Below, piece after piece: positions 43,798-55,454 of a DNA stretch of 64,000 nt. The DNA is from Propioniciclava sp. MC1595 (lineage in GTDB: Bacteria > Actinomycetota > Actinomycetes > Propionibacteriales > Propionibacteriaceae). The stretch lies in contig NZ_CP071870.1 in NCBI RefSeq assembly GCF_017569205.1, forward strand, positions 2,976,001 to 3,040,000, in the 5' to 3' direction. Position numbers and translations under genes: made by a program. Under the pieces are notes generated by a model. That model searched no databases, had not been told where the DNA came from, and saw only the letters and a program-made list of their open reading frames with translations. Position 1 is the stretch's first letter. Every line of letters begins with the position of its first letter.

Positions 43798-43824
43798 GGG
43801 GGCTGGGGGCTGGGGGCTGGGGGG
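43798..43824 (+). repeat. Four G-tracts with CT loops (G-quadruplex-type)
   Basis: Runs of 5, 5, 5 and 6 G are separated by CT on the plus strand, 8 nt beyond the adk stop. The adk mRNA carries the C-rich complement. The pattern (GGGGGCT repeated) also looks like a slippage-prone microsatellite. Confidence 0.75.
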
Positions 43825-43831
43825 CGACTTG

Positions 43832-44410
43832 CTAGCGGGCGCCGACCAGTCCGTCCACGGCGGCGAAGATCCGCTCACGCACCTCGTCGACGGAACCGAT
43901 GGCGTCGACATCGAGCACGATGCCCCGATCGCGGTACAGCGCGATCACGTCGGCCGTCTGGGCGTGGTAGACCTCGATCCGGTGGCGGATCGAGTCGGCG
44001 TTGTCGTCGTCGCGGCCCTGCTCCTGCGCGCGTTTCAGCATGCGCGCCACCAGCACCTCGGGGTCGGCGACCAGCGCGATCACGGCGTCCAGTGCGGTGC
44101 CGGTCTCGGCCAGCGCGATGTCGAGCGCCTCCACCTGGGCGGCCGTCCGGGGGTACCCGTCGAGCAGCCAGCCGCGCCGGCAGTCAGGCTCGATGATGCG
44201 CTGGAACACCAGCGACGTGGTGAGCACGTCGGGCACGAAATCGCCGCGGGCGATGATCTCGACGACGCGATCCCCCAGGGGGGTGTGGCGCTTGATGTTG
44301 TCGCGGAAGATGTCACCGCTCGAAATCGCCGGGATCGCATAGCGTTCCGCAAGGGCCGACGCCTGTGTTCCCTTGCCCGCACCCGGCGGGCCGGTGATCA
44401 ACAGCCTCAT
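43832..44410 (-). CDS. adk: Adenylate kinase
   Basis: A 192-residue short-type adenylate kinase (ATP + AMP to 2 ADP). The P-loop is ITGPPGAGKGTQASALAERY at the N-terminus, then SSGDIFRDNI (NMP-binding), RGWLLDGYPRTAAQVEAL and a short LID (RAQEQGRDDDNADSIRHRI). It is not in the usual ribosomal-protein operon, so it may be the second copy in the genome (inference). ATG 44410 is chosen because TAGCGT (44422-44417) ends 6 nt before it, a leaderless start; GTG 44413 is in frame. Confidence 0.9.
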   Translation of the reverse strand: MRLLITGPPGAGKGTQASALAERYAIPAISSGDIFRDNIKRHTPLGDRVVEIIARGDFVPDVLTTSLVFQRIIEPDCRRGWLLDGYPRTAAQVEALDIALAETGTALDAVIALVADPEVLVARMLKRAQEQGRDDDNADSIRHRIEVYHAQTADVIALYRDRGIVLDVDAIGSVDEVRERIFAAVDGLVGAR

Positions 44411-44451
44411 CACAGCACGCTATCGCGGTGACGCCGGCGGTGCGATGAAAA

Positions 44452-45711
44452 TCAGCGACCCGTGCCGGCGTAGACGACGGCCTGGCCGTCGGCGTCCAGG
44501 CCGAAGGCGGTGTGCACGGCGCGGACGGCCTTGTCGAGGTCCTCGACGTCGACCAGCACCGAGATGCGGATCTCGGAGGTGGAGATCATCTCGATGTTGA
44601 TGCCCGCCTCGGCCAGCGCGCGGAACGCGGTGGCGGAGACGCCCGGGTGCGAGCGCATGCCGACGCCCACGACCGACACCTTGCCGATCTTGTCGTTGTA
44701 GATCAGCTCGGTGAAGCCGATGGTCGGCTGGGCCGCGCGGAGGGCGTCCATGGCCTTGTTGCCGTCGGACTGCGGCAGCGTGAACGAGATGGCGGTGGTG
44801 CCGCCCTCGACCGACACGTTCTGCACGATCATGTCGATGTTGATGTCGGCCGCCGCGACGGTGGTGAACACCTCGGCGGCCGCACCCACGCGGTCGGGCA
44901 CGCCGACGACGGTGATCTTGGCCTCGTGGCGGTCGTGCGCGATGCCGGTGATGATGGGGTTCTCCACGGAATCCTCCTCGTCGATGTGCTTGACCCAGGT
45001 GCCCGGCTTGTCGGAGAACGACGACCGGACGTGCACCGGGACGTTCTCGCGGCGGGCGTACTCGACGCAGCGCAGGTGCAGGATCTTGGCGCCGTTGGCG
45101 GCCATCTCCAGCATCTCCTCGTACCGGATCTCGGGGATGCGCTGCGCACCCGGCACGATGCGGGGGTCGGCGGTGAAGACACCGTCGACGTCGGAATAGA
45201 TCTCGCAGTAGTCGGCGCCGAGGGCTGCGGCGAGCGCCACCGCGGTGGTGTCGGACGCCCCGCGGCCCAGCGTGGTCACGTCCTTCGTCGTCTGCGAGAC
45301 GCCCTGGAAGCCGGCGACGATGACGACGTCACCCTCCTCCAGCGCGGTGTGGATGCGGCCGGGCGTGATGTCGATGATGCGGGCGTCGCCGTGCTTCTCG
45401 GTGGTGATGACGCCGGCCTGGCTGCCCGTGAACGAGCGGGCGGTGTGGCCGAGGTCGTTGATCGCCATCGCCAGCAGGGCCGCGCTCATGCGCTCACCCG
45501 CGGTCAGCAGCATGTCGAGCTCGCGCGGCCGCGGGCTGGGGCTGACCTCCTGGGCCAGGTCGAGCAGCTCGTCGGTGGTGTCGCCCATGGCGGACACGAT
45601 CACGACGATGTCGTTGCCCTGCTCCTTGGCGTCGACGATCCGCTTGGCGACGCGCTTGATGCTGGCGGCGTCCGCCACCGACGAACCGCCGAACTTCTGT
45701 ACGACACGCAT
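44452..45711 (-). CDS. lysC: Aspartate kinase
   Basis: A 419-residue enzyme, first step of the Lys/Thr/Met/DAP pathway. It starts [20 protein letters not shown] with the KFGGSS kinase motif. [20 protein letters not shown] is the ATP/aspartate region. Two ACT domains fill residues about 265-419 ([18 protein letters not shown] and [20 protein letters not shown]) and give feedback control. An internal start for a separate beta subunit is common in this family. The AGGGGGTCACCC upstream supports ATG 45711. Confidence 0.95.
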   Translation of the reverse strand: MRVVQKFGGSSVADAASIKRVAKRIVDAKEQGNDIVVIVSAMGDTTDELLDLAQEVSPSPRPRELDMLLTAGERMSAALLAMAINDLGHTARSFTGSQAGVITTEKHGDARIIDITPGRIHTALEEGDVVIVAGFQGVSQTTKDVTTLGRGASDTTAVALAAALGADYCEIYSDVDGVFTADPRIVPGAQRIPEIRYEEMLEMAANGAKILHLRCVEYARRENVPVHVRSSFSDKPGTWVKHIDEEDSVENPIITGIAHDRHEAKITVVGVPDRVGAAAEVFTTVAAADINIDMIVQNVSVEGGTTAISFTLPQSDGNKAMDALRAAQPTIGFTELIYNDKIGKVSVVGVGMRSHPGVSATAFRALAEAGINIEMISTSEIRISVLVDVEDLDKAVRAVHTAFGLDADGQAVVYAGTGR

Positions 45712-45850
45712 GGGTGACCCCCTGTGCTCTTCCGAAAAACGACCGCGGACAACTCTGCCACGTCGCTGCTGGCTTGGGCGGGCGTCCCAGCGGCCGGGCG
45801 GCGCCTGCGCGGGCCGGTCGTGACAGGATGGGGGCGAACAGGAGGGCTGC

Positions 45851-46330
45851 ATGACCCACGAACCGGTCCCCCAGCGGCTGTCGGACGCCGAGCGGGACGC
45901 CGCCGCCGCGATGCTGCGCGAGCACTTCGAGGCCGGACGCCTCGACGCGACCGAGTTCGACGAGCGGCTCTCGGCCGCCCTCGCCGCCCGCTACGCCACC
46001 GACTTCGCCCCGCTGTTCGGCGACCTGCCCGACCCCCGTCCCGGTGTGGGCCGGGGCCTGGCCGTCCCGCCCCCGCCCGCCCCGGCGTCCGGGTTCGGCG
46101 GAACCTTCCCGGTCCAGAAGCCGGACGCCGGCGTCCCGGCCCCGTCGGGGGGCACCGACTGGATCGGCGTCGCGCGCGGGGTGATCTGGCCCGCCGCGAT
46201 CGTGCTGGCCATCTTCACCGGCAACTGGGGGCTGTTCATCATCATCGCGATCATCGGCAGCATCGCGCTGGGCCAGATCGCCAACAACCAGCGCAAGCCG
46301 CCGCCCTACCTGCCCGGACCGCCTCAGTAG
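45851..46330 (+). CDS. DUF1707 (SHOCT-like) membrane protein
   Basis: A 159-residue protein. The DUF1707 domain fills residues about 8-60: [20 protein letters not shown], then [12 protein letters not shown] and LFGDLPDP. A Pro-rich linker leads to one or two membrane segments (about 103-142) and a short Pro tail. The family is abundant in actinobacteria with no fixed role. AGGAGGG lies 4 nt before the ATG. Its TAG stop forms half of the -10 box of the lipoate ligase gene. Confidence 0.82.
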   Translation: MTHEPVPQRLSDAERDAAAAMLREHFEAGRLDATEFDERLSAALAARYATDFAPLFGDLPDPRPGVGRGLAVPPPPAPASGFGGTFPVQKPDAGVPAPSGGTDWIGVARGVIWPAAIVLAIFTGNWGLFIIIAIIGSIALGQIANNQRKPPPYLPGPPQ

Positions 46331-46333
46331 GCT
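46328..46333 (+). promoter_or_regulatory. -10 box TAGGCT for the lipoate ligase gene
   Basis: TAGGCT ends 7 nt before ATG 46341. Its first three bases are the stop codon of the DUF1707 gene, the same arrangement as at 2798. Confidence 0.5.
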
Positions 46334-46340
46334 GGCCCCC

Positions 46341-47390
46341 ATGCGTGGGGAGTACAAGGTTCCGGGCGGCAAGCTGGTCGCCGCCGAGGTGGAGGTGGCC
46401 GACGGCCGGATCGCGTCGGCGTTCGTGCAGGGCGACTTCTTCCTCGAGCCCGATGAGGCGCTGGAGGACATCAACGCCACCCTCGTCGGCCTGCCCGAGA
46501 CGACCTCGGCCACCGGGTTGGGCGACGCCATCGAGGCGGTCCTGCCCGAGGGGGTCGAGATGATCGGCTTCACCCCGGCCGCCGTGGGCATCGCCGTGCG
46601 GCGCGCGCTCGGCCACGCGACCAGCTGGGCCGACCACACCTTCGACCTGATCGGCCCGGTCACCATGGACCCGGCCATGCACGTCGCCCTCGACGAGGTG
46701 CTCACCAAGGAGGTGGCCGCCGGACGCCGCGGGCCCACCCTGCGCTTCTGGGACTGGGACTCGGCGCTCGTGGTCATGGGCAGCTTCCAGAGCTACGTCA
46801 ACGAGATCGACCAGGAGGGCGCGGACCGGCACGGCATCCGCGTGGTGCGGCGCATCTCAGGGGGCGGGGCCATGTTCATGGAGCCCGGCAACTGCATCAC
46901 CTACTCGCTGCACGCCCCGACCTCACTGGTGGAGGGGCTGAGCTTCGAGCAGAGTTACGCGTTCCTCGACGACTGGGTGATGACGGCCCTGGCCGACGTG
47001 GGCATCAAGGCGCGCTACGTGCCGCTGAACGACATCGCCTCCGAGAAGGGCAAGATCGCGGGCGCCGCACAGAAGCGGTTCGCGTCCGGTGCGGTGCTGC
47101 ACCACGTGACGATGGCCTACGACATCGACGCCGACAAGATGCTCGACGTGCTGCGGATCGGCCGGGAGAAGATGTCCGACAAGGGCACCAAGTCGTCCAA
47201 CAAGCGGGTCGACCCGATGCGCTCGCAGACCGGCCTCCCCCGCGACGAGATCATCGCCCGCTTCATGGCCTCGTTCGCGGCGACCCACGCCACGCGTCCG
47301 GGCAGCTACACCGACGCCGAGCTCGAGGCCGCGCGCGAGCTGATGGAGACCAAGTTCCTCACCGAGGCCTGGACGCACCGGGTCCCCTGA
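46341..47390 (+). CDS. Lipoate-protein ligase family protein with N-terminal accessory domain
   Basis: A 349-residue protein. Residues about 1-85 (KVPGGKLVAAEVEVADGRIA, then QGDFFLEPDEALEDINATL) match the small accessory domain that is C-terminal in E. coli LplA. The BPL/LplA catalytic domain (about 95-310) has VRRISGGGAMFMEPGNCITY and the lipoyl-AMP Lys in EKGKIAGAAQKR. It probably attaches lipoate, octanoate or a related acyl group to E2 or H proteins. The domain order is reversed with respect to E. coli LplA. Confidence 0.85.
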   Translation: MRGEYKVPGGKLVAAEVEVADGRIASAFVQGDFFLEPDEALEDINATLVGLPETTSATGLGDAIEAVLPEGVEMIGFTPAAVGIAVRRALGHATSWADHTFDLIGPVTMDPAMHVALDEVLTKEVAAGRRGPTLRFWDWDSALVVMGSFQSYVNEIDQEGADRHGIRVVRRISGGGAMFMEPGNCITYSLHAPTSLVEGLSFEQSYAFLDDWVMTALADVGIKARYVPLNDIASEKGKIAGAAQKRFASGAVLHHVTMAYDIDADKMLDVLRIGREKMSDKGTKSSNKRVDPMRSQTGLPRDEIIARFMASFAATHATRPGSYTDAELEAARELMETKFLTEAWTHRVP

Positions 47391-47413
47391 GCGCGCAGGC
47401 CAGCTGAGCACAG

Positions 47414-47447
47414 GAAGGGGGGCGCCCCCTCACGGGCGCCCCCCTTC
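47414..47447. terminator. Bidirectional terminator
   Basis: A perfect 14-bp stem (GAAGGGGGGCGCCC with its complement) and a 6-nt loop lie between the convergent lipoate ligase and PRC-barrel genes. Confidence 0.9.
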
Positions 47448-47459
47448 GCTGTGGCTGCG

Positions 47460-48122
47460 TCAGTTGCGACGCGGGTTGGCCGGGTCGTCCGGGCCGTCGA
47501 GGACCTCCTCGATCGGGCCGCGGCCGTCACGATCGCCGTCCAGCAGCGGGCCGTCGTCGTAGGCGCGGTCGCGGTCGTAGGTCACGTCGCGGTCGTAGGC
47601 GGCGTCGCCGCCGTGCGGGTCGAGGCCCACGTCGCCGCGGCGGTCGCCGACGGAGCCGTCGGGCCCGTCCAGGACCTCGCCCACCGGTCCACGTTCGTCA
47701 CCGTCACGGTCGAACATCGAACGGTCGTCGGCGACACCGCGGTCACCGAGCACGCTCTCGTCCTCCCAGCGGCGGGTGCGGAGCTGGTCGGCGCCCAGCG
47801 CGGCAGCGCTGCCGACGCCGTAGTAGGAGTACAGCTCGTCCTCCTGGGCGCGGTCGAGGTGCCCGTCCTCGTCGACGTTCGGGGCGTCCTTGATCCGGTC
47901 CTTGTCGTGCGCGAGCACGAGGCGGTCGTCGCCCTCGAAGCGGGATCCCTCAAGAGGGACGAAGCTGGTGCGCAGCCCGAAGAAGCCGGTGTTCACGGTG
48001 ACCCACATGGGCTGGCCGGTCTGGTCGTCCAGGTAGACCTCGCCGACGTTGCCGATGCGGTCCCCGGACTGGTCGTAAGCCACAGCACCACGGATCCGGT
48101 CGATGTCCATCTCGTTGTACAT
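47460..48122 (-). CDS. PRC-barrel domain protein with acidic repeat tail
   Basis: A 220-residue protein. The N-terminal PRC barrel (about 8-75) has VAYDQSGDRIGNVGEVYLDD and GQPMWVTVNTGFFGLR. The rest is Asp/Arg/Gly-rich, with a repeated motif GPVGEVLDGPD and GPIEEVLDGPDD and DRD steps between. PRC barrels take part in RNA processing or photosynthetic assembly, but stand-alone actinobacterial forms of this kind have no proven role. GGAAGGATGCAAC precedes ATG 48122; the longer frame to 48188 has no ribosome site. Confidence 0.8.
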   Translation of the reverse strand: MYNEMDIDRIRGAVAYDQSGDRIGNVGEVYLDDQTGQPMWVTVNTGFFGLRTSFVPLEGSRFEGDDRLVLAHDKDRIKDAPNVDEDGHLDRAQEDELYSYYGVGSAAALGADQLRTRRWEDESVLGDRGVADDRSMFDRDGDERGPVGEVLDGPDGSVGDRRGDVGLDPHGGDAAYDRDVTYDRDRAYDDGPLLDGDRDGRGPIEEVLDGPDDPANPRRN

Positions 48123-48201
48123 GTTGCATCCTTCCGTTGGGATGCATCCAGCCTTGCGGGAGGGCACAGGGCGCCGCCTCACCCCCACGGGGGAACCGGA
48201 C

Positions 48202-48408
48202 TCAGGCGTCCGGGTCCGCGCTCTCCTCGACGTTGTCGTCGTGCTCGCGGCCCGCCCCGGGAGGCCCGTCGGGGTTCTGCTGGGCGTGCGCCCGGCGGCC
48301 GGTGGGGTCGTCGACGTCCTGCGCGCTGCGCAGGGCCATGTCGGGGTCCGCGTTACCCGGATCCTCGATGGTCTCGGTCACCTCGTCGGCGGGGATGTCG
48401 CTGCTCAT
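48202..48408 (-). CDS. Small acidic hypothetical protein
   Basis: 68 residues, rich in Asp, Glu and Ala with no hydrophobic segment: MSSDIPADEVTETIEDPGNA, then DMALRSAQDVDDPTGRRAHA and GREHDDNVEESADPDA. It is probably intrinsically disordered. The composition resembles the tail of the neighbouring PRC-barrel protein. It could be a real small gene because GGGGGAG lies about 10 nt before the ATG, but no family is recognised. Confidence 0.55.
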   Translation of the reverse strand: MSSDIPADEVTETIEDPGNADPDMALRSAQDVDDPTGRRAHAQQNPDGPPGAGREHDDNVEESADPDA

Positions 48409-48463
48409 GCGGCCAGTCTCCCCCAGCGAGGTGCCCCCGACAAGGTCGAACGCGGAGGACGCC

Positions 48464-51601
<3,138 letters not shown>

Positions 51602-51865
51602 GTGGTCCCTCTTCGTCTCGTCCCGTTGGCTGAGCCTGTCGAAGCTCCAGCCTGTCGAAGCCGAAGGGACGAGGCGAACCCCGCGGTACCACCCTTCTTG
51701 GGTCGTCGACTCTCAGTTGCCTGAGCTTGTCGCTGCCTGAGCTTGTCGAAGGCCCCACTCTTGCTCGCCGCGGCCGGTTCTAGTGAGGCCTCCGCTCGTG
51801 GTTGAGCTTCGAGACCCGTTCTTCCGGCAGCTCCGGGGTGATGGCCCCATCGACGCCGTGCGACG
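51602..51865 (-). promoter_or_regulatory. T-box leader of ileS
   Basis: On the minus strand the T-box sequence GGGTGGTACCGCGGGG lies at 51694-51679. A short Stem I near the 5' end has GGGG-CCATCA-CCCC (51848-51835) with an ATC isoleucine specifier at 51842-51840. An 8-bp stem, CTCGTCCC/GGGACGAG, follows the T-box and ends just before the ribosome site AGAGGGA, so control is probably at translation, as in other actinobacterial ileS genes. The -10 TACACT (51877-51872) predicts an RNA start near 51865. Confidence 0.88.
51629..51752. repeat. Four copies of a CCTGAGCYTGTCGAAG-type repeat inside the T-box leader
   Basis: On the plus strand CTGAGCCTGTCGAAG (about 51629), CCAGCCTGTCGAAG (about 51648), CCTGAGCTTGTCG (about 51720) and CCTGAGCTTGTCGAAG (about 51737) occur. 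Two lie between the T-box and the ribosome site and two lie upstream of the T-box. This is a dispersed short repeat, not part of the T-box consensus. Confidence 0.65.
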
Positions 51866-51903
51866 CGCGTCAGTGTACATGGGTGCGCTGGCAGGATGGT
51901 CGC

Positions 51904-52077
51904 GTGGACCTCCTGCTCTGGGCACTGCTCACCATCGGCGCGCTGGTCGTGGTCGGGTCGTACTTCCTGGTGCGCAAGCTGCCCCGCGACATCCGCCCGG
52001 TGGCCATCGTGCCGCTGGTGGTGGTGTTCGTCGGGTTCATCATCGGCGCGCTCGCGCTGGCGGGGGTGTTCGGCTGA
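51904..52077 (+). CDS. Small two-helix membrane protein
   Basis: A 57-residue protein. A membrane helix (VDLLLWALLTIGALVVVGSY) is followed by a basic loop, VRKLPRDIRP, and a second helix (VAIVPLVVVFVGFIIGALAL). No family is recognised. GTG 51904 is chosen because the first helix begins there; a longer frame from 51802 runs antisense to the ileS leader and is polar. CAGGAT ends 6 nt before the GTG, close to the leaderless pattern. It is divergent from ileS. Confidence 0.6.
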   Translation: MDLLLWALLTIGALVVVGSYFLVRKLPRDIRPVAIVPLVVVFVGFIIGALALAGVFG

Positions 52078-52104
52078 CGATCGAGGCGGCCGCGTGCCCG
52101 AGGC

Positions 52105-52143
52105 GTCCGCCGTTTGCGTCACGCCCTTGGGGTGCCGCGGCAC
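52105..52143 (+). repeat. Left 64-nt terminal repeat of the nuclease cassette, first part
   Basis: It begins GTCCGCCGTTTGCGTCACGC, then 8 variable nt, then TGCCGCGGC. The rest of this repeat is displaced to 54823-54842 by the IS1634-family insertion; with the TCAGG target site it totals 64 nt. The inverted partner is at 57238-57301, 73% identical over 64 positions, with three perfectly conserved blocks. Confidence 0.75.
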
Positions 52144-52613
52144 TCAGGCCTGAGTTGGGTCAAGCGGCTTAGTGCCTTGAGCTGGCTTGTTTGAGGTCGT
52201 CAAGGACGGCCTGCTCGTCGTCGCCGGGGGCTGGTGGCAGGGTCTGGATAGCGCCGTTGGCCTGGATCGTTGCTGAACGCAGCGGACGGAGTTGGCGCAG
52301 GACTCGACGTAGCGACAGGCCGGTCCGGTCCTGGACGGTGCGGCCGATGGCTAGGGCGGTGAACACGATGGTCAGGTGCGCCTCGATGGAGTCGCGTCGT
52401 CTGGCGAACAGTGGGCGGGCCCTCAGGTCACTCTTGGACATCCTGAAGGAGTGCTCCACGTGCCACAGGTCGGCATAGGAGCTGATCACCTCGGCAGCGG
52501 GCAGCACCGTGGCCGGGATGTTGGTGACCAGGCCTTTGAGTCCTGCCAACCGCCGGGCTCGGGCCAGCGCGGCTTCGTCCAGGACCAGTCCGTCGGTCTG
52601 TGTCTTGACGAAC

Positions 52614-53493
52614 CTAGGGCGTGTCGCGTAACTGGTCTCGTAGGCAGATGATGGTGCTGGCCAGGACGAGGCCGGCGCGGTAGTTGCGAGCGAGTTTGTC
52701 GTAGCGGGTGGCGATGGCGCGGAACTCCTTGATCCGGTTGAAGAAGCGTTCCACCACGTTCCTGCCCTTGTAGATGGTGGGATCGAAGGCAGGTGGGCGA
52801 CCGCCGCGGCTGCCCTTGGCCTTGCGACGGGCGATCTGGTCGGAGCGTTCGGGGATGGTCACCTTGATCCTTCGCCGCCGGAGCTCGGTTCGGGTCGAGG
52901 GATGGGAGTAGGCCTTGTCCGCGACCACCCGGACAACCCGGTGAGGGGCAAGATCGATCACATCCAACAGGCGGGGGTTCTCACCGGCCTGACCCGGGGT
53001 GACCACCAGCGAGCACAGGTGACCGGAGGCGTCGACCAGGGCGTGGGACTTCGTCGTCCACCCGCCACGGGAGTGCCCCAAGGCGTGATCAGCTGGTTCG
53101 GCCCGAGGATTCTTGTAGTTCGGTGGATCCCCCTTTTCGGGCGCCGGCAGCGTGCTTGTGGGCCCGCACGATCGTGCCGTCCACCACCGCGACCAGACCT
53201 TCTGCCTCCGGTGAACCGGCGATGGCGGTGAGGATCTTGTCCCAGGTACCGTCCTGGGCCCACGCGTTGAAGCGGCGCCACAAGCTCGACCACGATCCGA
53301 ACTCGGCCGGCACGTCCCGCCACGGCGACCCCGTCCGCAACCGCCAACAGATGCCCTCCACCGTCCGCCGGTGGTCATTCCACGGACGGCCGCCCTTCGC
53401 GCCCCCACGCGGCATCAACGGCTCAATCCGCGCCCACATCTCGTCACTGAACTGAGGACTCCTGGTCACAAAGACAACCCTGACCCAAACCAC
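52614..53493 (-). CDS. IS5-family transposase, two frames joined by ribosomal frameshift
   Basis: Frame A (53493-53089, 134 residues) has SDEMWARIEPLMPR and VVDGTIVRAHKHAAG with the first catalytic Asp. Frame B begins upstream of the junction and runs to 52614, with SRGGWTTKSHALVDASG, VVADKAYSHP (second Asp) and NVVERFFNRIKEFRAIATRY (Glu). The switch point is A4G5 on the minus strand (53137-53129), needing +1 (or -2) slippage. The TAG stop is completed by the target-site TA, outside the element itself. The transposase looks intact. Confidence 0.85.
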
Positions 53494-53517
53494 CCAAATC
53501 AGTTACGCGACACGCCC
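52617..53517 (-). mobile_element. IS5-family (IS427-type) insertion sequence
   Basis: 901 bp with perfect 18-bp ends, GGGCGTGTCGCGTAACTG. The target duplication is TA (52615-52616 and 53518-53519), or CTAG if the ends are counted one base shorter. Excision restores the IS1634 transposase frame, so it inserted after that element. Confidence 0.9.
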
Positions 53518-54822
53518 TAGGCGTCCGGGCTGGTTTGTCCCCCTCGATCGCTGCCCGGGCCCGGTTCTCCTGGGCGGTGAGGGTCTTGTTGTCCCGGGCG
53601 AACCGCTTGGCCGAGTAGGACCACACCGCCCGCCACGAGTTGCGGTGCTGCTCGGGGTCCCAGACCGGCTCGCGACGCTTGGCGGTGTCGTTGTCGGTGT
53701 TCTTGCCGACCTTGGGGGTCAGGGTGTCGATGACCTGGCCGTCGGTGAACACATCCCCGTGCCAGCGGAAGTGGGAGGCCAGGTCGATCGGGGCCTTGGT
53801 GGTCTTGGACCCGACGATGAAGGTGTGCCCGGCCTGATCCAGGGCCTTCAAATTGGCAGCCGACAGCATCCCGGCGTCAGCGACCACGACCAAGTCCTCG
53901 ATCTCGTGCCGGGCGGCGAAGGCCTCGATGATCGGCACGATCGTGTGCGTCTCGGCCTTGTTGCCCTCCCAGCACCCGATCTCCAACGGGAAACCGTGCC
54001 GGTCGACCAGCAGACCGACGATGATCTGCGGGTCGACCCGGCGTTCCTTGGAGTAGCCGACCTTGCGCAGGGCATCTTCCTCAGCGGCTTCGAAGTGCAG
54101 CGTGGTCACGTCGTACAGGCACAACGACACATCCCCGCTGGCCCGGGCCTGCTCGAAGCACAGTTTGGCGACCTGGTCGCGGTAGGCCCCGTCCTGGCAT
54201 CGGCCCAACGTGCGCTTGCGCGTCGACAGGCTGGCCGCGGTCCGACCCAGGTCTGCCAGCACCCGGTCCACGTCCAGCAGGCTGGTCGGCTCCACCACCC
54301 GCGCGATGACCAGGTCGCGGAACACCTCATCGTCCAGGACGTCGAAACCCAGGTCGGTGTACACCCGGCCAACGCCTCATACAGCAACGCCGAGGACGTT
54401 CGCAGCACACGAGGCGCGGCCACCACCGGGCGCCGCACCGGGCCCTTGACCTGCTCCCCGAACAGCGTCTCGGCCGGGGCCGGCACCATCGCGGCCCAAG
54501 GAACTGGCAGCGACAGCCCCAGATCCAACTGCCCCTGGGCATCGTCCTGGAGCAGCTTGCTGGCCTGGGCCATCAGCAGCCCAAGCTCGGCCTCATCGTG
54601 CGCCGACCCCACGTGCCGCACGATGCGACGTCGACCACCCACCGACTCAGCGATCTGCACCGCGGTCGCCCCCGAGGCCGTCCGCACCCGCCGAATCCAC
54701 GCCATGCCCCGATCCTAGAGTCCCGCTTAGTGCCTAAACGAAGCACCAAGCCACGGCATCACCGCAAGTCACGGCCCCTACCGATGCAAGAATCGCCGAA
54801 CGGTGACCCAACTCAGGTCAGG

Positions 54823-54842
54823 CGGCGTGATCCTCCTCGCGG
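54823..54842 (+). repeat. Left 64-nt terminal repeat of the nuclease cassette, second part
   Basis: The displaced end of the left repeat: two spacer bases, GCGTGATCC (54825-54833), a variable hexamer and CGG. Its last base abuts the TGA stop of the DUF559 gene at 54843. Confidence 0.7.
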
Positions 54843-55454
54843 TCAGCCCGCCGCACCCGCCCGTGGCTGCTCGTGGATGGCCCGCGCGACCTGGTCGAGG
54901 AACTTGTCGGGGCACACCCGCAGTCCGAGGACGGGAATCTGGAAGCTCCGCATCGCGCGGTTGCCGAGGGCCAGGTCGTTGAACCGGAGGGCGTCATCGA
55001 TCCCCGCCGTGCCCTGGAAGTGCTGGGCGCCCTGGATCTCGACGTGCAGGTTGAACTTGTCCCAGAAGACATCGAGGTACACGCGGCCGTGCGTGCCCGA
55101 TCGCAGGACCTGGCGCGACGGCTCAGGCAGCCCCCGACGTCGACACAGCGCAGCGAAGTCGAGTTCCGACAGTGACTGCGCCCCGTTGCAGACGTCGGCG
55201 ATGACGCCGTCGAGCACGGATCGCCGATGGGCGTACCCGGTGCGCTCCCAGCGGGCGAGCACGGCCGTGGGGTGGACGAGTCGTTGTTGCACCGCCATGG
55301 CCACGATCGTCGCCGCCTGCCGATCGGTGGACGCCCACTGCGCGGCCCGCACGACGGCCAGGTCGGCCCGTGTCCGGCGCAGGCCGATCTCCACAAAGTC
55401 GCCTATGTCGCGCTGGGCTGCGGGATGGAATCCGGACCGCTTGATATTCATGTT

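Larger units (their letters stand above)
52169..54705 (-). pseudogene. IS1634-family transposase, frameshifted and split
   Basis: The frame starts at ATG 54705 (MAWIRRVRTASGATAVQIAE). One base is missing near 54364-54368: EALAG should continue as VYTDLGFDVLDDEVF in the next frame. The DDE core continues (LCLYDVTTLHFEA, then VVVADAGMLSAANL). At 53518 the gene is cut by the IS5-family element after PARTPR and resumes at 52614 as FVKTQTDG, running to SYADLWHVEHSFRMSKSDLR and the stop at 52169. It is inactive on two counts. Confidence 0.88.
52149..54817 (-). mobile_element. IS1634-family insertion sequence, interrupted
   Basis: The ends are CCTGAGTTGGGTCA (52149-52162) and TGACCCAACTCAGG (54804-54817), a perfect 14-bp inverted repeat. 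The flanks carry a 5-bp duplication, TCAGG (52144-52148 and 54818-54822). Without the IS5-family insert and its 2-nt duplication the element is 1766 bp, normal for the family. Confidence 0.85.
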
